Source: Pseudomonas sp. LP_7_YM
GTDB lineage: Bacteria > Pseudomonadota > Gammaproteobacteria > Pseudomonadales > Pseudomonadaceae
Assembly (NCBI RefSeq): GCF_004364435.1
Contig: NZ_SOCT01000001.1
Coordinates: forward strand, 310,001 to 374,000
Direction: 5' to 3'
DNA: 64,000 nucleotides
This document shows, one piece after another, positions 1 through 9,324 of this stretch. The first letter of the stretch is position 1. Each line of letters begins with the position of its first letter. The notes beneath the pieces were generated by a model. The model did no database searches and had not been told where the DNA came from. It saw nothing but the letters and a program-made list of their open reading frames with translations. A program made the translations under genes and the position numbers.

Positions 1-2
1 TC

Positions 3-482
3 TTACCAGTTGCCGTTGGCCGGCTGCGGCAAGCTCAGCGTCCCGCTGTCGTAAAAGCGCATGGTGCCGAAGAGCCCTCCCGCCAGCTTGCCGCGCAGTT
101 CGTACGGCAGATTGTCCAGGCTTTGTTGTTCGCTAAGCCCCACTGCCTGACGCAGCGCTGCAAAGGCCGAAACTGTTACCGGCACCGTCAGTACACCCTC
201 GGAGAAACGGGTTATCGTGCCTTTCTGGTCGCTGACGCCCGAGGCCAGCAGCCTGCCGTTGACGTCCAGATTCAACGCCACTCCATCGTAGGGAATGTCG
301 ACATCATTAGGGTTTTGCAGGCGCAGTTTCACGGCCAAGCGTATTTCCAGGTCCTGCCCCGGCAACGGTTCGATGCCCACCACGTTGATGTTCAAGGGAT
401 CGCGGTTTGGAAACAGCGCGCAGGCACTCAGGGCCAGCATGAACGCGCATGCAAGCAGGTAACGGAACGGGCGTAGCGGCAT
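3..482 (-). CDS. LEA type 2 / WHy-domain lipoprotein
   Basis: A small exported protein of about 159 residues. The N-terminus is a lipoprotein signal (hydrophobic LLACAFMLALSAC with the lipobox cysteine followed by ALFPN). The rest matches the LEA-2/water-stress-and-hypersensitive-response fold: alternating beta strands with the typical LRLQNPNDVDIPYDG segment. Family members are thought to sit in the envelope and protect against desiccation or stress, but no biochemical role is proven. The ATG at 482 is chosen over the upstream ATG at 533 because it puts the signal peptide at the N-terminus. Its neighbour is a permease on the same strand, about 110 nt upstream. Confidence 0.8.
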   Translation of the reverse strand: MPLRPFRYLLACAFMLALSACALFPNRDPLNINVVGIEPLPGQDLEIRLAVKLRLQNPNDVDIPYDGVALNLDVNGRLLASGVSDQKGTITRFSEGVLTVPVTVSAFAALRQAVGLSEQQSLDNLPYELRGKLAGGLFGTMRFYDSGTLSLPQPANGNW

Positions 483-589
483 CGTGATGCTCCAGTTGCG
501 AGGGCGGGCGGGAGAATGCTCCCGCCTGTTCACACCTTGCGATTCAACTGTGCGACCACGAGCCTGGAGAGAGGTTCTGCCTCGGGCCT

Positions 590-2020
590 TTACACGGGGT
601 CCTGCAGCACCTTGACGGTCGAGGCCTGCGGATCGAAATCAGTGATTTCTTCTTCTACATATTCTTCGGGAAGGAAAATATTGAGGATGATCGCGCAGAA
701 CGCGCCGACGGTAATTGGCGATTCGAAGATGTTGTGCAGCGCTTTGGGCAGTTCGCGCAGCACTTCCGGAACCGCTGCCACCCCCAGGCCCATACCCAGG
801 GAAATCGCGACGATCAGCATGTTACGACGATGCAGGCCGGCTTCGGAGAGAATCTTGATCCCGGCCACTGCCACTGTGCCGAACATGATCAACGTGGCGC
901 CGCCGAGCACCGGCTTGGGCATCAATTGCAGCACCGCGCCAATGATCGGGAACAGCCCCAGCAGCACCAGAATGCCGGCAATGAAGAACGCCACGAAGCG
1001 GCTGGCCACACCGGTCAACTGAATCACCCCGTTGTTCTGGGCGAAGGTCACCATCGGCAGGCTGTTGAAGGTAGCGGCTATCGCGGAATTGAGACCGTCA
1101 GCCAACAGGCCCGACTTGATCCTGCGCAGGTAGATCGGGCCGCTCACCGGCTGTTGGGAAATCATCGAATTGGCGGTCAGATCGCCTGCCGCTTCCAGAG
1201 GCGAGACCAGGAAGATCACGGCAATCGGGATGAAGGCCAACAGGTCGAACGAGAAGCCGTATTTAAAAGGCACCGGAATGCTCATCAGCGGCACGTGTGG
1301 CATGTGTGTGAAGTCCACGCGGCCCAGGTACCAGGCCACCCCAAAGCCCAGGGTCAAGCCGATGATGATCGCGCTCAGGCGCAGCAAGGGAATATTGAAA
1401 CGATTGAGCACCACGATCGTGCCCAGCACCAATCCCGCCAGCCCGAGATTGGTCGCTGAGCCCATGTCAGGTGCGCCGAACCCGCCTGCCATATCGGTCA
1501 TCGCCACTTTGAGCAGCGACAGTCCCATCAAGGTGATGATGGTACCGGTCACCACGGGGGTGATGAGCTTGCGCAATTTGCCGATGAACTGGCTCAGCAC
1601 CACCTCTACGAATGCGGCACAGAAGCAGACGCCGAAAATGGTCGAGAGAATCTCGTCAGTGCCGCCACCGCGACTCTTCACTATAAAACCGGCGCTGAGG
1701 ATCACGCTGAGAAAGGAAAAACTGGTGCCCTGCAGACACAAAAGCCCGGAGCCGATGGGGCCGATGCGCTTGGCCTGGATGAAAGTGCCAATACCGGACA
1801 CGAACAGCGCCATGCTGATCAGGTACGGCACTTCGCTGGCAAGGCCCAATACGTTACCAACGATCAGGGTCGGGGTGATGATGCCCACGAAACTGGCGAG
1901 CACGTGCTGCAACGCAGCGAAGATCGCGGCGGTGAAATGCGGTCGGTCATTGAGCCCGTAGATCAGCTCGGTTTTTTTTGCGGCCGGGCGAGACGGGGGA
2001 GGGCTGAGGGGTGGGGTCAT
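590..2020 (-). CDS. NCS2 xanthine/uric acid permease
   Basis: A polytopic inner-membrane transporter of 476 residues belonging to the nucleobase:cation symporter-2 family. The family signature is visible as QNNGVIQLTG in the C-terminal half, and the N-terminal region has the expected YGLNDRPHF start and a string of hydrophobic segments. Members import xanthine, urate or uracil with protons. The QNxG form of the signature favours a purine (xanthine or urate) over uracil. The start at 2020 is preferred to 2089 because the extra N-terminus is charged, not family-like. Two TTGTnTACAA-like palindromes lie upstream and may be a GntR-type operator. Confidence 0.85.
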   Translation of the reverse strand: MTPPLSPPPSRPAAKKTELIYGLNDRPHFTAAIFAALQHVLASFVGIITPTLIVGNVLGLASEVPYLISMALFVSGIGTFIQAKRIGPIGSGLLCLQGTSFSFLSVILSAGFIVKSRGGGTDEILSTIFGVCFCAAFVEVVLSQFIGKLRKLITPVVTGTIITLMGLSLLKVAMTDMAGGFGAPDMGSATNLGLAGLVLGTIVVLNRFNIPLLRLSAIIIGLTLGFGVAWYLGRVDFTHMPHVPLMSIPVPFKYGFSFDLLAFIPIAVIFLVSPLEAAGDLTANSMISQQPVSGPIYLRRIKSGLLADGLNSAIAATFNSLPMVTFAQNNGVIQLTGVASRFVAFFIAGILVLLGLFPIIGAVLQLMPKPVLGGATLIMFGTVAVAGIKILSEAGLHRRNMLIVAISLGMGLGVAAVPEVLRELPKALHNIFESPITVGAFCAIILNIFLPEEYVEEEITDFDPQASTVKVLQDPV

Positions 2021-2450
2021 GGTTAGCCTGCCAATTGTTGTTATTCGGTCATGGGCTTTGCGATGGGCGCTGATTCGGCCTGTATACAAAAGTTGTCTGT
2101 CCGGTCAGGTTTATCGAATCTACAACATGTCGACGTACTTAAAAACAATTTGTTTGAAAATTGTGTACAAGAAAATGGCATGGCGAGGAAATGGATCGTA
2201 GGAAAAAGGGCGCGCAGGATGCCAGAAAATGCTCCGCCGGTCTGCGTTAGCCGCTTTATTGGCTACCTGCCGAACTTCGCGCCTGGACCCGGCATTCAAA
2301 CTTCAGCGCCCGGTTCGGGTCGTAAACGGGATTGTTGCGTGCGCATCGGGCATCCGCGCAGCGACCTTGATCCTTGGAAGTCCGGCCCTGTAGATTGGCC
2401 GCACTGCCTTTTCCATTCTCCCGCCTATGCAGGCCTATCCGGAGTTGCTC
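2021..2450. promoter_or_regulatory. Divergent intergenic region with two palindromes
   Basis: About 430 bp between the purine permease (minus) and the aldehyde dehydrogenase (plus). It contains TGTATACA at 2081-2088 within CTGTATACAA, and TTGTGTACAA at 2161-2170, about eight helical turns apart. Both resemble operators of GntR-family repressors. They lie nearer the permease. No gene-like reading frame with a ribosome-binding site is seen here; the open frames crossing it lack family features. Confidence 0.4.
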
Positions 2451-3884
2451 ATGTACGCAGACGTTCAGTTGTATATCGATGGCCAGTGGCGCGCCAGTGA
2501 AGACGGCCGCACCCTCGACGTTGTTAACCCGGCAACCGGGGACACCCTCGGTACCGTGGCCCATGCCGATATCGCCGATCTGGATCTGGCTTTGGCCGCT
2601 GCCGAACGCGGTTTCCAGACCTGGCGCAACACCCCGGCCTACGACCGCTACAAAATCATGCAGAAGGCAGCGAACTTGCTGCGTGATCGGGTCGATCACA
2701 TCGCCAGCGTCATGACCCAGGAGCAGGGCAAACCCTTGGCCGAAGCGCACATGGAAACCCTTTCCGCCGCCGACATCATCGATTGGCTGGCCGAAGAGGG
2801 CCGTCGCGCTTATGGCCGTCTAGTGCCATCGCGTAACGTGTCGGTAGAGCAGAAGGTCATCAAGGAACCGGTCGGTCCGGTCGCGGCTTTCACCCCTTGG
2901 AATTTCCCGATCAACCAGATCGTGCGCAAGCTCTCCTCGGCGCTGGCGGCCGGATGCTCGATCATCGTCAAGGCTCCGGAAGAGACGCCGGGATCGCCTG
3001 CCGAGTTGATCCGAGCGTTCATCGACGCCGGCGTACCGGCTGGCGTCATCGGTCTGGTGTATGGCGACCCGGCACAGATCTCCAGCTACCTGATCGCTCA
3101 TCCTGTCATCAGGAAAGTCACCTTCACCGGCTCCACGCCTGTCGGCAAACAGCTGGCTGCGCTGGCTGGACAGCACATGAAACGCGCGACCATGGAGCTG
3201 GGTGGGCATGCACCGGCGTTGGTGTTCGACGATGCCGATCTCGATCTGGCAGCGCGGACCTTGGCGGGCGCCAAATTCCGCAACGCCGGGCAGGTCTGTG
3301 TGTCACCGACCCGCATTCTCGTGCAGCGCGGCGTCTACGAGAAATTCATCGAGAAATTCGTCGGCCTGACCCATGAAGTCAAGGTGGGCAATGGTCTGGA
3401 GCAGGGCGTGACCATGGGCCCGCTGGCCAACGAACGCCGGGCTCCGGCGCTCACGGCGCTGGTCAAGGATGCTGTCGATCATGGTGCCAAACTGCACACA
3501 GGCGGCAAGGCTGTCGAAGGCCCGGGGTATTTCTTCGAGCCGACCGTACTCAGCGGCCTGACCCCGCAAATGCGCATCATGAATGAAGAACCCTTTGGTC
3601 CGGTGGCACTGATCGTGCCGTTCGACACGGTGGAGGACGCGGTCAAAGAGTCCAATCGAGTGCCGTTCGGGTTGGCCTCGTATGCGTTTACCACTTCGAT
3701 GAAAACCGCGCATATTCTGAGTACCCGCATCGAAGCGGGCATGCTCTCGATCAACCATCAGGGCATCGGTCTGGTCGAGGTGCCGTTCGGCGGGGTCAAG
3801 GATTCCGGTTACGGCTCGGAGGGCGGTACCGAGGCCGTCGAGGCGTATCTGAATACCAAGCTGGTGACGGTATTCAATGGGTAA
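2451..3884 (+). CDS. NAD-dependent succinate-semialdehyde dehydrogenase-like ALDH
   Basis: A 477-residue cytoplasmic aldehyde dehydrogenase. It shows the full ALDH set: PWNFP with Asn151, MELGGHAP with general base Glu249, and GQVC with nucleophile Cys283. The C-terminal NEEPFGPV and [14 protein letters not shown] motifs resemble the succinate-semialdehyde dehydrogenase subgroup, which oxidises semialdehydes to acids with NAD(P). The substrate cannot be fixed from sequence. ATG 2451 is chosen because GGAG sits just upstream and the next in-frame start (2427) has no site. It is a single-gene unit closed by a clear terminator. Confidence 0.8.
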   Translation: MYADVQLYIDGQWRASEDGRTLDVVNPATGDTLGTVAHADIADLDLALAAAERGFQTWRNTPAYDRYKIMQKAANLLRDRVDHIASVMTQEQGKPLAEAHMETLSAADIIDWLAEEGRRAYGRLVPSRNVSVEQKVIKEPVGPVAAFTPWNFPINQIVRKLSSALAAGCSIIVKAPEETPGSPAELIRAFIDAGVPAGVIGLVYGDPAQISSYLIAHPVIRKVTFTGSTPVGKQLAALAGQHMKRATMELGGHAPALVFDDADLDLAARTLAGAKFRNAGQVCVSPTRILVQRGVYEKFIEKFVGLTHEVKVGNGLEQGVTMGPLANERRAPALTALVKDAVDHGAKLHTGGKAVEGPGYFFEPTVLSGLTPQMRIMNEEPFGPVALIVPFDTVEDAVKESNRVPFGLASYAFTTSMKTAHILSTRIEAGMLSINHQGIGLVEVPFGGVKDSGYGSEGGTEAVEAYLNTKLVTVFNG

Positions 3885-3901
3885 CGCCCCTCCGAGCAAG
3901 G

Positions 3902-3929
3902 AGCCCCACCCCGTCGTGGGGCTTTTTTT
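3902..3929 (+). terminator. Rho-independent terminator after ALDH gene
   Basis: An 8-bp stem, AGCCCCAC paired with GTGGGGCT, with a CCCGTC loop followed by seven T residues. It starts 17 nt after the ALDH stop codon. Confidence 0.9.
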
Positions 3930-4149
3930 GCCTTGTTTTTTTGCCTTGACGGCACGGCCCTGTGCTCAGGGATGTGCCCACCTTCTTCCGTTTTCATCCG
4001 CATCACCAGGCTCAGTCGGCTACCAAGATCCCCAAGCAAGCGCGCATCAGGCTTTTATGTTGCTACCACGGTGGCGGTGCAGAACCACTGAACTTCCTGC
4101 AAACCCCGTCAGTCAGCATTAAAACGCTGACCATGAGGCTCGACATTCC

Positions 4150-4950
4150 ATGCTGATTTCCTTGAAAGGCCAGGTTGCGCTGGTGACCGGAGCCAGTTCC
4201 GGACTGGGCGCAGGTGCGGCCAGGGGGCTTGCTGCTTGCGGGGCCGCAGTGGTGGTCAACTACCATTCACAGCCTGAACCTGCACAGAATCTGGTCGATG
4301 AGATCCGCGCTGCAGGCGGCCAGGCGATTGCAGTGGGCGCCGACGTCTCGAAGGAAGATGAAGTCGATAAACTATTGGCCGCAACACTCAAGGCTTTCGG
4401 CCGACTGGATATTCTCATCGCCAACTCCGGGCTGCAAAAAGACGCGCCTATCACCGAACTGAGTCTTGAAGACTGGAATACCGTCATCAACGTCAACCTC
4501 ACGGGCCAGTTTCTCTGCGCACGTGCGGCGCTGCGTCAGTTCGCCAAACAGGAAATACGCCCGGATATCTCACGGGCGCTGGGCAAGATCATCCACATGA
4601 GTTCGGTGCATCAGGTCATTCCGTGGGCCGGCCATGTCAATTACGCGGCCTCCAAAGGCGGGGTGGACCTGCTCATGCGCAGCATCGCCCAGGAAGTCGG
4701 CGAGCAGCGCATCCGGGTCAACAGCATTGCCCCGGGCGCGATTCGCACCGCGATCAACACCAAAGCCACCTCCGGGGACGCTGAGAAGGACCTGCTCAAG
4801 CTGATCCCCTACGGACGGGTCGGTGAGGCGCAAGACGTGGCCAACGCCGTGGTCTGGCTGGCTTCCGACGCCTCCGATTATGTGCACGGTGCAACCTTGT
4901 TCATTGACGGCGGCATGAGCCTTTACCCGGAGTTTCGAAACAATGGCTAA
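4150..4950 (+). CDS. SDR-family oxidoreductase (glucose 1-dehydrogenase-like)
   Basis: A 266-residue classical short-chain dehydrogenase. It has the cofactor motif TGASSGLG near residue 14, the structural NSG motif, catalytic Ser151/152, Tyr165 and Lys169 in YAASK, and the C-terminal FIDGGMSL typical of glucose 1-dehydrogenase-like members. These NAD(P)-dependent enzymes oxidise sugars or alcohols; the substrate here is inferred only from similarity. The stop codon overlaps the start of the GH15 gene by 8 nt, so the two are probably translated from one message. This suggests a linked role in sugar or trehalose metabolism. Confidence 0.8.
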   Translation: MLISLKGQVALVTGASSGLGAGAARGLAACGAAVVVNYHSQPEPAQNLVDEIRAAGGQAIAVGADVSKEDEVDKLLAATLKAFGRLDILIANSGLQKDAPITELSLEDWNTVINVNLTGQFLCARAALRQFAKQEIRPDISRALGKIIHMSSVHQVIPWAGHVNYAASKGGVDLLMRSIAQEVGEQRIRVNSIAPGAIRTAINTKATSGDAEKDLLKLIPYGRVGEAQDVANAVVWLASDASDYVHGATLFIDGGMSLYPEFRNNG

Positions 4951-6808
4951 AGGGACAATGCCTGAACGCACGCAAAACACGCAGCCGGATCCGCGCGACG
5001 AAGCGCAGAACCCCATTGAAAATCACGGCATCATCGGCGACATGCGCAGTGCCGCGCTGGTAGCAGACACCGGCAGTATCGATTTCTGCTGCTGGCCCGA
5101 CTTCGATAGCCCGAGCGTCTTCAGCGCATTGCTCGACACTCCGGATGCCGGGATCTTCCAGCTCGCGCCGCTGCTGCCGGATGCCCGCCGCCAGCAGCTG
5201 TACCTGCCCGAAACCAACGTGCTGATGACGCGCTGGATTGCCAGGGACGCGGTAGTGGAGGTTACTGACTTCATGCCCATCGCCGACGACATCGAGGACT
5301 TGCCACGTCTGGTGCGTCGTATTCACGTGCGTCACGGCACCACCCGGGTACGCATGCTGTGCCGGGTCCGGCATGACTACAGTCGCGCCAAAACCACGGC
5401 GCAAATGGATGGCCAGGACGTACGCTTCGAGGCTCGCGGACAGCCGGCAATGCGCTTATGCGCGACGGTTGACATGCGGCTTGACGGCCAGGCTGCGGTG
5501 GCCGAATTCGACATGCAGCAAGGCGACATCGTGGAATTCATGCTCGGCGGCGCAGACGACGAGCACGTCAAAGCCATTCAATGCGATTGCGACCTGAAGA
5601 ACACGGTGCACTATTGGCAGCACTGGAGCCGTCACTCCAACTACCAAGGCCGCTGGCGCGAAGTGGTCAATCGCTCGGCGCTGGCCCTCAAGCTTCTCAC
5701 CTCACGCAAACACGGCGGCATCGTCGCTGCCGCGACGTTCGGGCTGCCTGAGGAAGAGGGCGGCGCGCGCAACTGGGACTATCGCTACACTTGGATCCGC
5801 GACGCCTCGTTTACTGTCTATGCCTTCATGCGCCTGGGTTATACCGAAGAAGCCAATGCCTTCATGAAGTGGGTGCGCGAGCGCATGGGCGATTGCTCTG
5901 ACGAATCGACCAAGCTCGGCATCCTGTATTCGCTGGCTGGCCGTGAAGAGTTGCCGGAAGAGGAACTCACGCACCTGTCAGGCTACGGCGGCGCGACCCC
6001 GGTACGCATCGGCAATGAAGCCTATAAACAGACCCAACTGGACATCTATGGCGAGTTGCTGGATGCGGTGTACCTGGCCAACAAATACGGTGAGGCGATC
6101 TCTCACGAAGGCTGGAAAAACACCACGCGGCTGGTGAACGAACTGTGTGACAAATGGCGCAGCAAGGATGTGGGCATCTGGGAGATGCGCGGCGATGACA
6201 AGCATTTCCTGCACTCACGTCTGATGTGCTGGGTCGCCCTGGATCGAGCCTTGCGCCTGTCATTCAAGCGTTCGCTGCCCGCACCGTTCGAGCGCTGGAC
6301 CAAGGAACGTCAGGCCATCCACGACGATATCTGGGAAAACTTCTGGGATCAGGGCCTCGGCCACTTCGTGCAGTACAAAGGCAGCAAGAACCTCGACGCG
6401 TCCATGCTGCTGATGCCGCTGGTGCGGTTTGTCGGCGCCAGCGATCCCCAGTGGCTGCAGACGCTGGAGGCCATCGAACGCACGCTGGTGCGCGATGGCA
6501 TGGTCTTCCGCTATCGCAATGACGATGAATCCGGCGACGGCCTGGAAGGTGAGGAAGGCGCGTTCGTCGCCTGCTCGTTCTGGTATGTCGAATGCTTGGC
6601 CCGTGCAGGGCGCGTGGAGCAGGCGCATCTTGAGTTCGAACAATTGCTGCGCTACGCCAACCCGGTGGGCTTGTATGCCGAAGAGTTCGACACCCATGGA
6701 CATCATCTGGGTAACACCCCGCAGGCGTTGAGTCACTTGGCGCTCATCAGCGCGGCAAGCTTTCTCGACCGCAAACTCGAAGGCGGTCAGACCCTCTGGC
6801 AGCCCTGA
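4943..6808 (+). CDS. Glycoside hydrolase family 15 (glucoamylase/trehalase-like)
   Basis: A 621-residue enzyme with an N-terminal beta-rich domain (about 25-230) and a C-terminal alpha/alpha-barrel (about 250-610). Barrel motifs are clear: GGARNWDYRYTWIRDAS, GNEAYKQTQLDIYGE and GIWEMRG, whose Glu414 fits the catalytic acid, and LYAEEFD near the end, which may supply the base. The family hydrolyses alpha-glucosidic bonds; bacterial cytoplasmic members of this length include trehalases and glucoamylase-like enzymes. No signal peptide is visible, so the substrate should be intracellular. It overlaps the upstream SDR gene and is followed 14 nt later by a DUF2945 gene. Confidence 0.85.
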   Translation: MAKGTMPERTQNTQPDPRDEAQNPIENHGIIGDMRSAALVADTGSIDFCCWPDFDSPSVFSALLDTPDAGIFQLAPLLPDARRQQLYLPETNVLMTRWIARDAVVEVTDFMPIADDIEDLPRLVRRIHVRHGTTRVRMLCRVRHDYSRAKTTAQMDGQDVRFEARGQPAMRLCATVDMRLDGQAAVAEFDMQQGDIVEFMLGGADDEHVKAIQCDCDLKNTVHYWQHWSRHSNYQGRWREVVNRSALALKLLTSRKHGGIVAAATFGLPEEEGGARNWDYRYTWIRDASFTVYAFMRLGYTEEANAFMKWVRERMGDCSDESTKLGILYSLAGREELPEEELTHLSGYGGATPVRIGNEAYKQTQLDIYGELLDAVYLANKYGEAISHEGWKNTTRLVNELCDKWRSKDVGIWEMRGDDKHFLHSRLMCWVALDRALRLSFKRSLPAPFERWTKERQAIHDDIWENFWDQGLGHFVQYKGSKNLDASMLLMPLVRFVGASDPQWLQTLEAIERTLVRDGMVFRYRNDDESGDGLEGEEGAFVACSFWYVECLARAGRVEQAHLEFEQLLRYANPVGLYAEEFDTHGHHLGNTPQALSHLALISAASFLDRKLEGGQTLWQP

Positions 6809-6822
6809 ACAGGAGAACGAAC

Positions 6823-7032
6823 ATGGCCCATGCATTCAAGAAAGGCGATTACGTACGCTGGAATTCGGATGTCGGCCATGTCGTCGGTGTCGTGACTCAG
6901 GTGCACACCCAGGACGTCGAGTTCATGGGCCGCCATCGCCCTGCCTCTAAAGAAGCACCTCAGTACGAAGTCAAAAGTGACAAGACCGGGCATTTGGCGC
7001 TGCATAAGGAAGGGGCGCTGGAAAAGGCCTGA
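6823..7032 (+). CDS. DUF2945 / HVA1-type small protein
   Basis: A 69-residue basic protein. The FKKGDYVRWNSDVGHVVGVV start and the PQYEVKSDKTGHLALHKEGAL end match the DUF2945 (HVA1, Tudor-like) family over its full length. The function is unknown; homologues often lie near stress genes. A GGAG-type site precedes the ATG, and the gene follows the GH15 gene by 14 nt, so it is probably the last gene of that operon. Confidence 0.85.
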   Translation: MAHAFKKGDYVRWNSDVGHVVGVVTQVHTQDVEFMGRHRPASKEAPQYEVKSDKTGHLALHKEGALEKA

Positions 7033-7058
7033 CCTCTGCGTTGCGGCCAGCGCAAGAC

Positions 7059-7946
7059 CTAGCTGGAAACGCGTTGGCGGAGAATAAGTTCGCGTACGGC
7101 CCCAATGGCAGGATCATCATCTCCCGCTCTCCAGATTGCGTGCAATTCATATTGCACGTGAGTCTGGAGCGCCTTGAATATGACGTTCTCGAAGCACGCG
7201 TTGCGGGCATCCTCTGGTACGATCGCCACCCCCATACCGGCACTGACCAACGAAAGAATGGCATGCGTCTGATCCATGAACTGAATATGGCGAGGTCTGA
7301 TGTTTGCCCGTTCGAACATCGCTGCCAACAGTTCGTGAAAATACCATCCCACTTTGCTGTACATAATGAAAGGGACATCGTCGAGTTGTTTTAGCGTTAC
7401 GACCTGCCGACGTGATGCCCACGGATGGTTACGCGATACCGCCACCGCAAGCTCGCCTTTTCCTATGCAGGCCGACTCGACACCTTCCTGCATCGCAGTC
7501 GGCCGAATGATGCCCAGGTCAATACGGCCGAAAGACAATGCCTCCAACTGGCCAAGCGTGGTTACTTCGCGGAAAACCACTTCGATGTTCGGCAACTCTT
7601 TCTGAACCCGCTCGGCCAGTTTGGGGATGTACCCATAGGTCGCAGACCCCATGAACCCAACCGTCACAGATCCGCTCAGGACATTGGCCGCACGCCTTGC
7701 GATCTGCACGGCCCGTTCGTTTTGCTCCATCAGCTTGCGCGCTTCGGCCAGGAACGCCGACCCCGCCGGGGTAAGTGACACAGAGCGGGACGTCCGTTCA
7801 ATCAACACTACGCCCAAATACTGCTCCAGCAGCTGGATCTGTCTGCTCAACGGCGGTTGCGTCATATGCAGAAGTTGAGCGGCCCGACCGAAATGCAGTT
7901 CTGTGGCCACAGCGACGAAACACCGAAGTTGGGTAGCCCCAATCAT
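7059..7946 (-). CDS. LysR-family regulator of acid-sugar operon
   Basis: A 295-residue LysR regulator. An N-terminal winged helix-turn-helix (about 1-60, with LHFGRAAQLLHMTQPPLSRQ) is followed by a two-lobed effector domain. It is transcribed divergently from the dehydratase operon, across 155 bp containing a TGTTTT-N5-AAAACA palindrome. That arrangement is the standard one for a LysR activator of the neighbouring catabolic genes. The inducer is presumably the acid sugar or a keto-deoxy intermediate. Similarity is closest to the CatR/BenM-like branch, by eye only. Confidence 0.85.
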   Translation of the reverse strand: MIGATQLRCFVAVATELHFGRAAQLLHMTQPPLSRQIQLLEQYLGVVLIERTSRSVSLTPAGSAFLAEARKLMEQNERAVQIARRAANVLSGSVTVGFMGSATYGYIPKLAERVQKELPNIEVVFREVTTLGQLEALSFGRIDLGIIRPTAMQEGVESACIGKGELAVAVSRNHPWASRRQVVTLKQLDDVPFIMYSKVGWYFHELLAAMFERANIRPRHIQFMDQTHAILSLVSAGMGVAIVPEDARNACFENVIFKALQTHVQYELHAIWRAGDDDPAIGAVRELILRQRVSS

Positions 7947-7963
7947 TGATTCACCTTTTATAT

Positions 7964-7980
7964 TGTTTTAATCCAAAACA
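7964..7980. promoter_or_regulatory. Candidate LysR operator
   Basis: Inverted repeat TGTTTT-AATCC-AAAACA in the gap between the lysR gene and the dehydratase operon. It fits the interrupted palindrome expected of a LysR site and lies 18 nt upstream of the lysR start, which suggests autoregulation plus activation of the divergent operon. Confidence 0.5.
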
Positions 7981-8101
7981 TGGCTTGGACATGAATTGAT
8001 AGGCTGCATATTCTGACTTCCAGCGAGACATGACAAGCCTGCATTCCGGACTTAAGCGTCTCGACTCAATGGTGACAACAACAAAAACTGGAGGCAGTAA
8101 C

Positions 8102-9286
8102 GTGTCCTACATTACTCGCGTAGAAATCTTTGACTTTACCTACGACGTTCACAATCTTGCCGCGGCAGGTGAGCACACCCACAACCACGTGGCTTACAAA
8201 AAAGGCGCCAAGATGACTTTGGCCAAGTACGCGATTGTGATCGAAACCAATGAGGGTGTGCGCGGTGAATACGTCGCGATGTGGGGCGGCACACGGCCTG
8301 CGCTGGCTCAGTCGCTGATGCTGGCGCCTGACCTGCTGGGGCGTAATCCCGATGACCGTGAGGCGATCTACGACGAGTTCAAGCGCAAGCTTCACCACTT
8401 TGACCACATGGGCCATGGCCCTATCGACATCGCCTTGTGGGACTTGACCGGCAAAGAACTCAATTGCTCCATTCAGAAATTACTGGGGAGCTACCGCGGC
8501 CGCCTCAAAGCGTATGCCAGCACCTTCCATGGTGACCGCAACGGAGGGTTGGACAGTCCGCAAGCCTACGGTGAGTTCGCATTGCGCTGTCAGGAAATGG
8601 GCTACACCGGTTTCAAGATTCACGGCTGGTTCGACGGCAATCCCCGTGAAGAAGCCGCAGCCATACTGGCGACGCGCAAGGCCGTAGGTCGAGACATGGA
8701 ACTGATGTATGACGGCGCCTGCGACCTCAAGACCTTCGCCGACGCTCTGTACGTGGGTAAGGCCTGCGACGAAGCCGAGTACTTCTGGTTCGAAGATCCC
8801 TACCGTGATGCAGGTCTGTCAGCTTTCTCTCATAAGAAACTGCGCGAAATGCTCAAGACGCCATTACTGATTGGCGAGCATGTGCGTGGGCTGGAGCCTA
8901 AGGCGGATTTCCTGATAGCTGGCGGCACCGACTTCATGCGCGTCGATCCAGAGTACGACATGGGCATCACGGGTGCGATCAAGACGGCGCGACTGGCAGA
9001 AGCCTTTGGGCTGGACGTAGAGATTCACGCCGTTGGCCCGGCACACCGTCATGTGATGGGTGCCATCCGCAACTCCAACTTCTATGAAATTGCCCTCGTC
9101 GGGCCTGACTGCGCGAATAACATTCCACAGGTTTACACCTGCGGGTATTCCGACCAGATCGATTGCATTGATGCTGCCGGTACTGTGCCAGTGCCTACCG
9201 GCCCAGGCCTGGGTGTGACTTACGACTGGGACTATATCAAGCGCCATACCACAGCTCACCACGTGTTCGATCTCAACAAGCGTTGA
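8102..9286 (+). CDS. Enolase-superfamily acid-sugar dehydratase
   Basis: A 394-residue mandelate racemase/muconate lactonizing subgroup enzyme. Visible active-site positions: Lys172-x-His174 on the second strand, metal ligands near Asp204, Glu231 (WFEDPY) and Glu259 (GEH), and an Asp282-His309 dyad (MRVDPEYDMG, EIHAVGPAHRH). Such enzymes dehydrate an acid sugar to a 2-keto-3-deoxy acid. The KxH pair replaces the usual KxK, so the exact substrate is open. GTG 8102 is chosen because a GGAGG site lies 8 nt before it; an ATG at 8030 is in frame but lacks one. It is the first gene of the operon. Confidence 0.75.
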   Translation: MSYITRVEIFDFTYDVHNLAAAGEHTHNHVAYKKGAKMTLAKYAIVIETNEGVRGEYVAMWGGTRPALAQSLMLAPDLLGRNPDDREAIYDEFKRKLHHFDHMGHGPIDIALWDLTGKELNCSIQKLLGSYRGRLKAYASTFHGDRNGGLDSPQAYGEFALRCQEMGYTGFKIHGWFDGNPREEAAAILATRKAVGRDMELMYDGACDLKTFADALYVGKACDEAEYFWFEDPYRDAGLSAFSHKKLREMLKTPLLIGEHVRGLEPKADFLIAGGTDFMRVDPEYDMGITGAIKTARLAEAFGLDVEIHAVGPAHRHVMGAIRNSNFYEIALVGPDCANNIPQVYTCGYSDQIDCIDAAGTVPVPTGPGLGVTYDWDYIKRHTTAHHVFDLNKR

Positions 9287-9324
9287 GTGCCGTCAGCCAC
9301 TTTTCGAAATACTCAGGAGGCAAC

